NCBI RefSeq assembly: GCF_015680235.1
Contig: NZ_JADLJL010000006.1
Location: forward strand, 99,742 to 163,741
Source of the DNA: Pseudomonas guariconensis
GTDB taxonomy: Bacteria; Pseudomonadota; Gammaproteobacteria; Pseudomonadales; Pseudomonadaceae
Length of the DNA: 64,000 nucleotides
Direction of reading: 5' to 3'
This document shows positions 17,210 through 26,619 of this stretch, piece after piece; within the stretch, counting starts at the first letter, position 1; every line of letters starts with the position of its first letter. The translations under genes and the position numbers were made by a program. The notes beneath the pieces were generated by a model. The model was given only the letters and a program-made list of their open reading frames with translations, was not told where the DNA came from and did no database searches.

Positions 17210-18598
17210 ATGAAGATAATAATTATTGGTTACGGGGCGGTATCCGCTGCTTTCTTACCCATTCTCGTCAGCGAACTGGGTCAGACAATCACATCACTGA
17301 AAATCATTGCGCCTTGCATTGAAGACAGACAAACGCGTACACATGGGCTCACTATAACCTGGCACAACCAAGCGCTGACAAAAGAAAACTATACGAACAC
17401 CCTCAAAGATTTAGATGAGGAAACCTGCCTCATCAATCTTTCCGTCGATGTCGCAACTCTCCCACTCGTATTATTTTGCCAAGAGAAAGGAGCTCTATAC
17501 TTAGACACCTGCATTGAACCATGGGCCGGGCACTATACAAACAGCAATATAGACCTCCAAAAAAGAACGAACCACTCTTTGCGAGCGCACCTTCTCGCGG
17601 AGAAACGGCTGTTTCGCAATGGACCAACGGCTGTCATCGCTCATGGAGCAAATCCCGGCTTGGTATCGCACTTCGTCAAACAAGCCTTGCTCAACCTTCG
17701 ACATGATTTGATGGGAGCGAGCGATCACATCCCTGCTACGCGCCAAGAGTGGGCGCAACTGGCCTGGAAACTAAACATTAAAACAATACACATCGCCGAG
17801 CATGACACTCAAGCAGCCAAGATCGCAAAGCATCCGGATGAGTTTGTAAACACATGGTCTGTGGATGGATTTATTGGAGAAGGATGCCAACCCTCAGAGC
17901 TCGGGTGGGGGACACATGAACAGACACTACCTGACGGTGCTAAATTTCATACACCCACGTGTAAAAAATCAATTTACCTGAACCGTCCAGGCACTTCCGT
18001 CCGGATAAAGACCTGGACACCGGCATGCGGCCCGTGTTTAGGATTTCTTATCACCCACAATGAATCCCTCTCGTTATCTGACTATCTGACATATAGGCCC
18101 AACGACCAAGAAATTTATAGACCGACCGTAACCTATGCCTATCATCCATGCAACGATGCAATCCTATCTGTGCATGAACTCAACGGCAACTCATTGAGGC
18201 CGCAGCGGCACAGACGCGTGTTAAAAGGTGATGAAATAATTAGTGGTGCCGACTATCTCGGCGTACTTCTCATGGGGCATGAAAAAAATGCGTATTGGTA
18301 CGGCTCCGTGCTGAAGAACACTACCGCTCAGACGTTGAACCCTGCAAGCTCAGCCACCACACTACAAGTAGCAGCTGGCGTTCTTGCTGGCATAAAGTGG
18401 GCGCTTAAACACCCCAAGCGAGGCATCGTGGAGGCGGAAGAAATGGACTTCGCGTTTGCGCTTGATATTTCTCGACGCTACCTAGGCGACATGGTCGGCG
18501 TCTACACGGAATGGATACCCACTTGTAACAAAGAAGTTCTGTTTCCGAGCGAATCCAACTCCGATGATGCTTGGCAATTCGAAAACTTCTTAGAGTAA
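17210..18598 (+). CDS. hss: Homospermidine synthase
   Basis: 462 residues, close to the usual 470-480. By family it uses NAD+ to join two putrescines (or putrescine and spermidine) into sym-homospermidine. It matches the bacterial enzyme along its whole length: Rossmann start IIIIGYGAVSAAFLP, NLSVDVATLP, YLDTCIEPW (with the substrate-binding Glu), HGANPG, HIAEHDTQ, FVNTWSVDGF, THNES, YAYHPCNDAILSVHE, GHEKNAYWYGS and the end DDAWQFENFL. Only the extreme N-terminus is shorter. The ribosome site is weak. It is first of three tightly packed genes in an AT-rich segment, so probably acquired. Confidence 0.93.
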   Translation: MKIIIIGYGAVSAAFLPILVSELGQTITSLKIIAPCIEDRQTRTHGLTITWHNQALTKENYTNTLKDLDEETCLINLSVDVATLPLVLFCQEKGALYLDTCIEPWAGHYTNSNIDLQKRTNHSLRAHLLAEKRLFRNGPTAVIAHGANPGLVSHFVKQALLNLRHDLMGASDHIPATRQEWAQLAWKLNIKTIHIAEHDTQAAKIAKHPDEFVNTWSVDGFIGEGCQPSELGWGTHEQTLPDGAKFHTPTCKKSIYLNRPGTSVRIKTWTPACGPCLGFLITHNESLSLSDYLTYRPNDQEIYRPTVTYAYHPCNDAILSVHELNGNSLRPQRHRRVLKGDEIISGADYLGVLLMGHEKNAYWYGSVLKNTTAQTLNPASSATTLQVAAGVLAGIKWALKHPKRGIVEAEEMDFAFALDISRRYLGDMVGVYTEWIPTCNKEVLFPSESNSDDAWQFENFLE

Positions 18599-18615
18599 GC
18601 ACAAGGAGTGCGCCC

Positions 18616-19347
18616 ATGAACCATACAAAAACAGCCATCAACCTGAAGTGCTACGACTGGTCCTCTGTAGAGCTGCTGAAAGATTTAACGCCAGATACAA
18701 TTACCGGTTGCAGAAAAAGAATCAACATACGCCAACGAAATTTCTGGCACGACATGAGCTCAGAGTTCGACTCAAGACACTTCCTGACTTACCTTCTTAG
18801 GCGAGAAGACTTGTTCCTTAGCGATGAATTCCTCGAATTTGTCTGCTTATGGCATCTTGACGAACAAAATCACTACCGGGGACTTCGCAAAATAAACAGC
18901 GTCCTTTATGCCCAAAGCGAAGAACATATTGACCAGAAAATCAAGTCCAGGAAACCTGACTTCGAATTAATTTCCCCGTTCCTGCGCGACGAATTTACCA
19001 TATTGCTATCCATTGCTTTTGACGAAATCACCAGCACAAGAGCCTACAAACAAGACTTTGAGCTTTATGACAGCCTGGGCCCGCGCTGCTTATCAACCTG
19101 GATAAGGCATGCCGCAAGGGATGAAGCGGCTCATTATGGAAACGCTATTAAACTTTTAAAACTCCACCACACATCAAGGTTCGAAGAGGCGTCAGCTTTC
19201 TTGAGCGACATCATCGACTTTGAGAGCAGCCATGCGTTCACTTACCAAAATACCTTTATATTCGACCATGACACAGACGACTTCTCGAACGTGCTTTTTC
19301 ATCAAAGCCGAACAACGATACTTGATACCCTAGGAAAAGCGTCATGA
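18616..19347 (+). CDS. Ferritin-like di-iron protein (putative oxygenase/oxidase)
   Basis: 243 residues, largely helical. Two ExxH motifs (E83-Q-N-H86 and E170-A-A-H173), plus E137 on the helix between them, form a di-iron ligand set like that of AurF-type or ferritin-like oxygenases; E71 or E74 could supply another ligand. The ATG at 18616 follows an AAGGAG site, and the gene lies 17 nt after hss. The likely job is O2-dependent oxidation or N-oxygenation of homospermidine or a derivative, but the reaction is inference and no close relative was recognised. Confidence 0.7.
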   Translation: MNHTKTAINLKCYDWSSVELLKDLTPDTITGCRKRINIRQRNFWHDMSSEFDSRHFLTYLLRREDLFLSDEFLEFVCLWHLDEQNHYRGLRKINSVLYAQSEEHIDQKIKSRKPDFELISPFLRDEFTILLSIAFDEITSTRAYKQDFELYDSLGPRCLSTWIRHAARDEAAHYGNAIKLLKLHHTSRFEEASAFLSDIIDFESSHAFTYQNTFIFDHDTDDFSNVLFHQSRTTILDTLGKAS

Positions 19348-20255
19348 GCTGGCTATTTTTTTCACTCATGGCTCCACTGCTGTGGAGCCTGTCCAACATG
19401 ATCGATAAATTTGCAATCAATAACATAACATCCAATTACATCTCTTTTATCTTCCTGTTGAGCATTGGAAATATTTTTTTCGCCGCCATTATCTATGCTT
19501 TCCTAAGGCCCAAAGACCTAGACGTAGCCTTCGCCTGCATAAACTTAATTTCAGGCATTGCTATATTTTTGCAATACTTCGCCTACAGCTACTCCCTAGA
19601 AGACATGGATGTGTCGATTGTCATACCGATTCACCAATCCGAACCTCTATTCGTACTCATCGCTTCAGCACTGCTATTCAATAGCATCCCCACATACGGG
19701 CAAATGGGAGGTTTCTTATTGATAACGAGTGGTATCCTCTTGCTATGCGCATCTGGTAAGACCCTTGACGGTCTAGGCCAGAAAAAGCACATCATGATGA
19801 TCTTGGTTTCCGCTTTTTTTGGCGCAGCATCAACAGTAATTTCAGACGAGATACTTAAAGTAACAAGTTTAGCGCCCGTGCTGCTCTTTAACTTTCTAGG
19901 TTACGCGCTCGGTGGTTTACTGCTGCTTTTGATTCCTCATTGCCGAAGGCTGATCACGCATGATCTGAAGCAGTTTAACCTCAAGCAGTTTGGGGTCTTC
20001 GGCCTCACCAACACTTTCGATGTCGGCGGCTATATATTCTTTATGGCGGCTCTGTCTGCGGGCGGTGGTGCTGCGTTGGTATCCGTCGTCGTCAGCATAC
20101 ACCCCTTATTTGTCCTACTGTTTGGGTTCCTTGCCACCCGCTATTTTCCAACTCTTCTAACCGAGGACATCGCACCGACCAGCCTATTACGCAAAACCAC
20201 ATCCATTCTGGTAATCGTAGCTGGCGTTGCCGTCATATCATTACACGATGGCTGA
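19344..20255 (+). CDS. DMT/EamA family transporter
   Basis: 303 residues with about ten hydrophobic segments in two EamA-like halves. The ATGA overlap with the preceding gene shows translational coupling. Members of this superfamily often export metabolites or amino-acid-like compounds; here the obvious guess is export of the product made by the two upstream enzymes. The AT-rich codon use matches its two partners. Confidence 0.85.
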   Translation: MSWLFFSLMAPLLWSLSNMIDKFAINNITSNYISFIFLLSIGNIFFAAIIYAFLRPKDLDVAFACINLISGIAIFLQYFAYSYSLEDMDVSIVIPIHQSEPLFVLIASALLFNSIPTYGQMGGFLLITSGILLLCASGKTLDGLGQKKHIMMILVSAFFGAASTVISDEILKVTSLAPVLLFNFLGYALGGLLLLLIPHCRRLITHDLKQFNLKQFGVFGLTNTFDVGGYIFFMAALSAGGGAALVSVVVSIHPLFVLLFGFLATRYFPTLLTEDIAPTSLLRKTTSILVIVAGVAVISLHDG

Positions 20256-20275
20256 TATCGAAGGGCGCTGGACTA

Positions 20276-21487
20276 TCAAATCAACCCATCCTGACGCAAC
20301 AACGTCTCCAGGCAATGCTCCTGCACCCCGTAGAACGCCTTGAGCTGCCCGATCTTTTCCAGCAGCGCGCGGTTATCCACCGGCTGCCGGCGCTTGACCG
20401 CCAGGATCATCTTGTTCTTGTTGGTGTGCTCCAACGAAATGAACTCGAACACCTTGGTCTCGTACCCGCAGGCCTCCAGGTACAACGCGCGCAGGCTGTC
20501 GGTGAGCATCTCGGCTTGCTGGCCGAGGTGCAGGCCGTATTGCAGCATCGGTTGCAGCAGCCCTGGACTGTGCAGCTGCGGGCGGATCTGTTTGTGGCAG
20601 CACGGCGAGCACATGATGATCGCGGCGTTGCAGCGGATGCCGGTGTGGATGGCGTAGTCGGTGGCGATGTCGCAGGCGTGCAGGGCGATCATCACTTCGA
20701 TGGCCTCCGGCACCACGCTGCGCACGTCGCCGCACTGAAACTCAAGGCCCGGGTGATCCAGGCGCGCGGCGGCGGCATTGCACAAATCGACCATGTCCTG
20801 GCGCAGTTCGACGCCGGTCACCTGCGCCTCACGGGCCAGGGTATTGCGCAGGTAGTCATGCATGGCGAAGGTCAGGTAGCCCTTACCCGAACCGAAGTCC
20901 GCCACCCGCAGTGGCTGATCCGCAGCGAGCGGCGCGCTGGCCAGGGCATGGTCGAACACTTCGATGAATTTGTTGATCTGCTTCCACTTTCGCGACATCG
21001 ACGGAATCAACGCGCCCTGGGCGTCGGTCACGCCGAGGTCGCGCAGGAACGGCCGCGACAGCTCCAGGTAGCGCTTCTTCTCCCGGTCGTGGGCAGCGCC
21101 CGCCTGCTCACGGGCCGGCTGGGCGACATGGCGCTGGAGCATCGGCTTGCCCTTCTTGCTGAAGCCCAGTTGCACTTCACCTTCTGCGGTGAACAGGTGG
21201 GCATTGCGAAAGCTTTCTGGCAGCAGGTCGGCGACCAGTGCCTGGGCCTCCTTCAGCGGCAGGTTGCGGGTGATGTCGCGGGTCTGGTGACGGTAGACCA
21301 GCGACAGGCACGGCTGGCCTTTGACCACCACGGGCTTGGCGATGATCCGCTGCAGGGTCTGGTCGGCGCCGACCGGGCGCGCCAGCACCAGCTTGGCCAG
21401 GCTGCCCCCGTGCAGGGCATCGGCCAGCAGGCCAAGGAACTGGGCACGCGCATCCGGCGCGGTGGTGGCGGAAGGTGTGGCGGACAT
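20276..21487 (-). CDS. Class I SAM-dependent methyltransferase
   Basis: 403 residues. The SAM-binding motif VADFGSGKGYLT sits at 195-206, with HACDIATD and a CSPCCHKQ segment in the C-terminal half, as in Methyltransf_32-type proteins. The N-terminal 180 residues are a separate region of unknown function. Start at ATG 21487; the open frame continues far upstream but there it overlaps the TPM gene. The target is unknown, possibly RNA or a small molecule. Confidence 0.85.
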   Translation of the reverse strand: MSATPSATTAPDARAQFLGLLADALHGGSLAKLVLARPVGADQTLQRIIAKPVVVKGQPCLSLVYRHQTRDITRNLPLKEAQALVADLLPESFRNAHLFTAEGEVQLGFSKKGKPMLQRHVAQPAREQAGAAHDREKKRYLELSRPFLRDLGVTDAQGALIPSMSRKWKQINKFIEVFDHALASAPLAADQPLRVADFGSGKGYLTFAMHDYLRNTLAREAQVTGVELRQDMVDLCNAAAARLDHPGLEFQCGDVRSVVPEAIEVMIALHACDIATDYAIHTGIRCNAAIIMCSPCCHKQIRPQLHSPGLLQPMLQYGLHLGQQAEMLTDSLRALYLEACGYETKVFEFISLEHTNKNKMILAVKRRQPVDNRALLEKIGQLKAFYGVQEHCLETLLRQDGLI

Positions 21488-21585
21488 GGGAAGTGGGTGC
21501 CTCGAAATGCGGGGAGCGCAACGCGCAATGGCGGGCATTCTACGTCGATGCCCGCCCTGCGCGAAGGCTTTCTCGATGGACGCGG

Positions 21586-22203
21586 CTAGTCGAGGATCAC
21601 CAGGCGGTTGGGCAGTTCGTTGCGCGCGCAGGTCGGCGGCACATGCTCGCTGAACAATTCGCCACACGCTTCGATGCACTCGACGAAGCCTTGCAGGGTC
21701 TGCCCTTGGCGCACCTGCTCGGTGAAGCGCGCGACGAGCGCCTCGCGGGCCTGGTCCGGCAGATGACGGGCAATGCCTTCGTCCACCAGGATCTCCACGT
21801 GGCGCTCGGCTTCGCTGACGAAGATCAGCACCCCCGTCGCGCCGGCGGTGCGTTGCAGGTTCAGCTCCAGGAACTGCTGCCGGGCCAGGCCCGACGCACG
21901 ACGCTGGCGCAACAGACGCGGTACCAGGTGGCTGGCCAGGCGCGGATTGCGCAGTAACAGGCAGAGGATGACGAACGTGATCATCTGGGCCACCAGCAAG
22001 GTGCGAATATCGGGCCAACCCAAGGCCAGGCGTGCGAAGCCCGGTATCGCCAGGGCCAGCAGTGCAGCCCACAACAGTGGCAGGTAGGCGTAATCGTCGG
22101 CGCGCCGCGCCAGCACAGTCACCAGCTCCGCATCGGTGCGCTGCTCGGCGCGGGCGATGGCCTCGGCGATCTGGCGCTGTTCGTATTCGTTGAAAACAGT
22201 CAT
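21586..22203 (-). CDS. TPM domain membrane protein
   Basis: 205 residues. Two hydrophobic segments (about 40-58 and 68-88) are followed by a TPM-type domain (GVLIFVSEAERHVEILVDEG). Such proteins are membrane-bound with an extracytoplasmic or cytosolic TPM fold of unclear role. It lies on the same strand as the methyltransferase, 98 nt upstream. Confidence 0.82.
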   Translation of the reverse strand: MTVFNEYEQRQIAEAIARAEQRTDAELVTVLARRADDYAYLPLLWAALLALAIPGFARLALGWPDIRTLLVAQMITFVILCLLLRNPRLASHLVPRLLRQRRASGLARQQFLELNLQRTAGATGVLIFVSEAERHVEILVDEGIARHLPDQAREALVARFTEQVRQGQTLQGFVECIEACGELFSEHVPPTCARNELPNRLVILD

Positions 22204-22428
22204 GCCCTGGGTCTCTCGGTCGTTCTTATAGTTGTTGTCCCGGCAGCCGGTCGGCGGGAGTGTATCTCATGACACGCCCCAGATGAGGCATAATCCGCCG
22301 CTGCATTGGACCCTGCAGGGCGGATCGGCCAAGAAACGCCCGGCGAACCGTACAAGAACAGCCGCCAAGAAAACTCAGGCCGGGCGCGTATCTTCGTGGA
22401 TACGGCATTGGCCACGACAACGGAATTC

Positions 22429-24720
22429 ATGATGAAACTGTCTTTGCTGGGCCTGGCCATGGGCCTTGCCAGTCAGGTGGCCCTGGCCGCCCCCTCCGCA
22501 CCGCCCCTGCAGGACAAGCAGGCGTTCATCGAACACCTGATCGGCCAGATGACCGAAGCCGAAAAAATCGGCCAGCTTCGCCTGATCAGCATCGGCCCGG
22601 AAATGCCCCGGGAGAAGATCCGCGAGGAGATCGCCGCCGGGCGCATCGGCGGCACCTTCAACTCGCGCACGGCGCCGGAGAACCGGCCGATGCAGGACGC
22701 TGCCATGCGCAGCCGCCTGAAGATCCCGATGTTCTTCGCCTACGACACCATCCACGGCGAACGCACCATCTTCCCGATCGGCCTGGGCTTGGCCGCGACT
22801 TGGGACATGGACGCCATTGCCAAGGTCGGCCGCACCTCGGCCATCGAGGCGGCGGCCGACTCCCTGGACATGACCTTCGGGCCGATGGTCGACATCGCCC
22901 GCGACCCGCGCTGGGGTCGCACCAGCGAAGGCTTCGGCGAGGACACCTACCTCACCTCGAAGATCGGCCAGGTGATGGTCAAGGCGTTCCAGGGCTCGAG
23001 CCCGGCCAACCCCGACAGCATCATGGCCATCGTCAAGCACTTCGCCCTGTACGGCGCGGTGGAGGGCGGGCGCGACTACAACACCGTCGATATGAGCCTG
23101 CCGAAGATGTACAACGACTACCTGCCGCCCTACCGCGCCAGCCTCGATGCTGGCGCTGGCGGGGTGATGGTGGCACTGAACTCCATCAATGGCGTGCCAG
23201 CCACCTCCAACACCTGGCTGATGAACGACCTGCTGCGCAAGGAATGGGGCTTCAAGGGCGTGACCATCAGCGACCACGGCGCCATCCAGGAACTGATCCG
23301 CCATGGCGTGGCCCAGGATGGCCGCGAGGCTGCCAAGCTTGCGATCAAGGCTGGCATCGACATGAGCATGAACGACACTCTCTACGGCGAGGAGCTTCCG
23401 GGCCTGCTGAAGTCCGGCGAAGTGACCCAGGCCGAGCTGAACCAGGCGGTGCGCGAAGTGCTCGGCGCCAAGTACGACATGGGCCTGTTCAAGGACCCGT
23501 ACGTGCGTATCGGCAAGCCTGAGCACGACGTTGCCGACTATTACGCCGAAAACCGCCTGCATCGTGAGGCGGCCCGGGACGTGGCGCGCCGCAGCCTGGT
23601 GCTGCTGGAAAACCGCAACCAGACCCTGCCCTTGAAGAAAGCCGGCACCATCGCCCTGGTCGGCCCGCTGGCCGACGCACCGATCGACATGATGGGCAGC
23701 TGGGCCGCCGACGGTAAACCGGAACACTCGGTGACCGTGCGCGAAGGCCTGGGCCGCGCGCTGGCGGGCAAAGCCAAGCTGGTGTATGCCAAGGGGTCGA
23801 ACGTGACCGGCGACAAGGCCATGTTCGACTATCTGAACTTCCTCAACTTCGCAGCGCCCGAGATCGTCGACGACCCTCGCCCCGCGGCTGTGTTGATCGA
23901 TGAAGCGGTGAAGGCTGCCAAGCAGTCCGACGTGGTAGTGGCCGTGGTCGGGGAATCGCGAGGCATGTCCCACGAGTCCTCCAGCCGCACCACGCTGGAA
24001 ATTCCCAAGGTGCAGCGAGACCTGATCAAGGCGCTGAAAGCCACCGGCAAGCCGTTGGTACTGGTGCTGATGAACGGCCGCCCGCTGTCTCTGGCGTGGG
24101 AGCGCGAACAGGCGGACGCCATGCTCGAGACCTGGTTCAGCGGCACCGAAGGCGGCAACGCCATCGCCGATGTGCTGTTCGGCGACTACAACCCGTCCGG
24201 CAAGCTGGCCATCACCTTCCCGCGCTCGGTCGGGCAGATTCCGATGTACTACAACCACCTGCGCATCGGCCGGCCCTATACGCCGGGCAAACCGGGCAAC
24301 TACACCTCGCAGTACTTCGAGGAGCCCAATGGCCCGCTCTACCCGTTCGGCTATGGCCTGAGCTACAGCAGCTTCGAGCTCTCCGGCCTGACCCTGGGCA
24401 GCCAGCAGCTCAAGCGTGGCGGTACGCTCGAGGCCAAGGTAACGGTAAAGAACACCGGTAAGCGCGACGGCGAGACGGTCGTGCAGCTGTACCTGCAGGA
24501 CGTCAGTGCGTCCATGAGCCGCCCGGTCAAGGAGTTGAGGAACTTCCAGAAGCTGATGCTCAAGGCCGGCGAATCGCGGACCTTGACCTTCCGCATCAGC
24601 GAGGACGACCTCAAGTTCTACAATGGCCAGTTGCAACGGGTCGCAGAGCCTGGGCAATTCAACGTCCAGGTCGGCCTGGACTCCGAGGCGGTGCAGCAGC
24701 AGAGCTTCGAATTGATGTAA
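22429..24720 (+). CDS. bglX: Periplasmic beta-glucosidase, GH3
   Basis: 763 residues. A Sec signal peptide ends near AALAAP (about residue 21). The GH3 barrel contains KHFALYGA and GFKGVTISDHGAI with the nucleophile Asp282; an alpha/beta sandwich and a C-terminal fibronectin-III-like domain follow. It releases glucose from beta-linked oligosaccharides in the periplasm. Start at the first of two adjacent ATGs (22429/22432). Confidence 0.96.
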   Translation: MMKLSLLGLAMGLASQVALAAPSAPPLQDKQAFIEHLIGQMTEAEKIGQLRLISIGPEMPREKIREEIAAGRIGGTFNSRTAPENRPMQDAAMRSRLKIPMFFAYDTIHGERTIFPIGLGLAATWDMDAIAKVGRTSAIEAAADSLDMTFGPMVDIARDPRWGRTSEGFGEDTYLTSKIGQVMVKAFQGSSPANPDSIMAIVKHFALYGAVEGGRDYNTVDMSLPKMYNDYLPPYRASLDAGAGGVMVALNSINGVPATSNTWLMNDLLRKEWGFKGVTISDHGAIQELIRHGVAQDGREAAKLAIKAGIDMSMNDTLYGEELPGLLKSGEVTQAELNQAVREVLGAKYDMGLFKDPYVRIGKPEHDVADYYAENRLHREAARDVARRSLVLLENRNQTLPLKKAGTIALVGPLADAPIDMMGSWAADGKPEHSVTVREGLGRALAGKAKLVYAKGSNVTGDKAMFDYLNFLNFAAPEIVDDPRPAAVLIDEAVKAAKQSDVVVAVVGESRGMSHESSSRTTLEIPKVQRDLIKALKATGKPLVLVLMNGRPLSLAWEREQADAMLETWFSGTEGGNAIADVLFGDYNPSGKLAITFPRSVGQIPMYYNHLRIGRPYTPGKPGNYTSQYFEEPNGPLYPFGYGLSYSSFELSGLTLGSQQLKRGGTLEAKVTVKNTGKRDGETVVQLYLQDVSASMSRPVKELRNFQKLMLKAGESRTLTFRISEDDLKFYNGQLQRVAEPGQFNVQVGLDSEAVQQQSFELM

Positions 24721-24735
24721 GCCTGCGGTGCCGGT

Positions 24736-24819
24736 GCGGGCCCCATCGCGGGGTAGGCCCGCGCCCACAGGGATGACGCTGTTCCTGTAGGCGCGGGACT
24801 GCCCCGCGATGAAGCCCGC
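24736..24819. repeat. REP pair
   Basis: Inverted arms, with GCCCCGCGATG on the right, just after bglX; arms are imperfect. Confidence 0.7.
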
Positions 24820-24861
24820 CGTGTCACTGTCAAACAGCCGCACAGGCCAAGGACCTGCCTC

Positions 24862-26619
24862 ATGCTTTTTTCCTTCCGTACCCTGCGCCTGGCCATGATC
24901 CTAATGGTGATCCTCGTCGGCACCGCGCTCAGCGCCGGTTGGGCGATGCACCAAGCCAAGCGCCAGGCCATGGAGACCGACGCCCGCCGGGCCAGCCAGC
25001 AGCTGACCCTGTACGCCAATGCCCTGCACACTCTGATCGAACGCTACCGCGCCTTGCCGGCCGTGCTGGCCCTGGACCCGGAGCTGATCGCCGCCCTGCG
25101 CGGCCCGGTCAACGCGCCTGTGCAGGATGCTCTCAACCACAAGCTCGAACGGATCAATGGCGCCGCCAATTCCTCGACCCTCGAGCTGCTCGATCGTACC
25201 GGCCTTGCCATAGCCGCCAGCAACTGGCGCCTGCCGACCACCTACGTCGGCTCCAACTACGGCTTTCGCCCCTACTTCAAGCAGACCCGCACCCACGGCA
25301 GCGGCCGCTTCTATGCGGTCGGCGTCACCAGCGGCGTGCCGGGGTACTTCCTGGCCAGCGCGGTCAACGACGAGCAGGGACGATTCCTTGGGGCGATGGT
25401 GGTCAAGCTGGAGTTCCCCGAGCTTGAGCGCGAATGGCGCCAGGGCAGTGACATCCTGCTGGTCAGCGATGCCCGTGGCATCACCTTCATCGCCAACCAG
25501 GACGGCTGGCGCTACCGCGAACTGCAACCGCTCTCCAGCGCCGACCGCGCCGAGCTGGCCGAAACCCGGCAGTACGACAAGCAACCCCTGGTGCCCTTGC
25601 AGCATCAGGTGCTGACCGATTTCGGCGACAACAGCCGCCTGAGTCGGGTGCAAGGCCCGGAGGGTAGTGCCGAATACCTGTGGGAAAGCCTGCCGCTGGA
25701 AGCCGAAGGCTGGACCCTGCACCTGCTGCGCAAGCCCCAGGTCAGCGCCGATGGCCGCAACGCCGCCCTGGCCGCCGCGGCCATCTGGCTGACCCTGGTG
25801 TTCGCCGCGCTGTTCGTCAGCCAACGCCTGCGCCTGGCCCGCTTGCGCAAGCGCAGCCGCGACGAGCTCAAGCGCTTGGTGGAAGAACGCACCCGTGAGC
25901 TGCGTACCGCCCAGGAAGGCCTGGTGCAATCGACCAAGCTGGCCGCGCTGGGGCAGATGTCTGCGGCCCTGGCCCATGAAATCAACCAACCCCTGACCAC
26001 CCAGCGCATGCAACTGGAAACCCTGCGCCTGCTGCTCGACCATGGCCGCATCGACGAAGCCCGCCGCGCCCTGGAGCCCCTTGAACAGATGCTCAAGCGC
26101 ATGGCAGCACTGACCGGGCACCTGAAGACCTTCGCCCGCAATAGCCCGGGTGGCCTGCGCGAGCGTTTGGACCTGGCGACCGTGGTCGACCAGGCCCTGC
26201 ATCTGCTCGAGGCGCGCATCCGCGACGAAGGTGTCGAGGTCGCACAGTACCTGGCGCGCCCGGCCTGGGTCCGTGGCGACGCGATCCGCCTCGAGCAGGT
26301 GCTGATCAACCTGCTGCGCAACGCCCTCGACGCCATGGCCGATAAACGCTACAAACGCCTGGAGATTCGCATCGAAGCCGACAACGGCCAGTGGCGGCTG
26401 AGCGTGATCGACTCCGGCGGCGGCATCCCCAAGGCGGACCTGAGCAAGGTCTTCGACCCCTTCTTCACCACCAAGCCGGTGGGCGAAGGGCTTGGCCTGG
26501 GCCTGGCGATCTCCTACGGTATCGTTCAGGAGGCCGGCGGCCAGTTGCAGGCCGAGAACCTGCCGGGCGGTGCACGTCTGAGCTTCACCCTGCCCCGTGA
26601 CCAGGAGCCCGTATGTTGA
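24862..26619 (+). CDS. Sensor histidine kinase, DctB/MifS type
   Basis: 585 residues. Membrane helix about 10-28, a periplasmic double-Cache-like sensor (about 40-295), second helix about 302-320, then a coiled coil and the kinase core. The phosphorylated His372 is in ALAHEINQPL, with the N box LLRNALDAM and G boxes DSGGG and GLGLGL. The gene overlaps its response regulator by 7 nt. The neighbouring kgtP suggests it senses C4/C5 dicarboxylates, probably 2-oxoglutarate. Confidence 0.92.
   Translation: MLFSFRTLRLAMILMVILVGTALSAGWAMHQAKRQAMETDARRASQQLTLYANALHTLIERYRALPAVLALDPELIAALRGPVNAPVQDALNHKLERINGAANSSTLELLDRTGLAIAASNWRLPTTYVGSNYGFRPYFKQTRTHGSGRFYAVGVTSGVPGYFLASAVNDEQGRFLGAMVVKLEFPELEREWRQGSDILLVSDARGITFIANQDGWRYRELQPLSSADRAELAETRQYDKQPLVPLQHQVLTDFGDNSRLSRVQGPEGSAEYLWESLPLEAEGWTLHLLRKPQVSADGRNAALAAAAIWLTLVFAALFVSQRLRLARLRKRSRDELKRLVEERTRELRTAQEGLVQSTKLAALGQMSAALAHEINQPLTTQRMQLETLRLLLDHGRIDEARRALEPLEQMLKRMAALTGHLKTFARNSPGGLRERLDLATVVDQALHLLEARIRDEGVEVAQYLARPAWVRGDAIRLEQVLINLLRNALDAMADKRYKRLEIRIEADNGQWRLSVIDSGGGIPKADLSKVFDPFFTTKPVGEGLGLGLAISYGIVQEAGGQLQAENLPGGARLSFTLPRDQEPVC

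Noticed and set aside
22375..24843. 822-codon open frame antisense to bglX
   Set aside because: Same reason: mirror of bglX codon bias.
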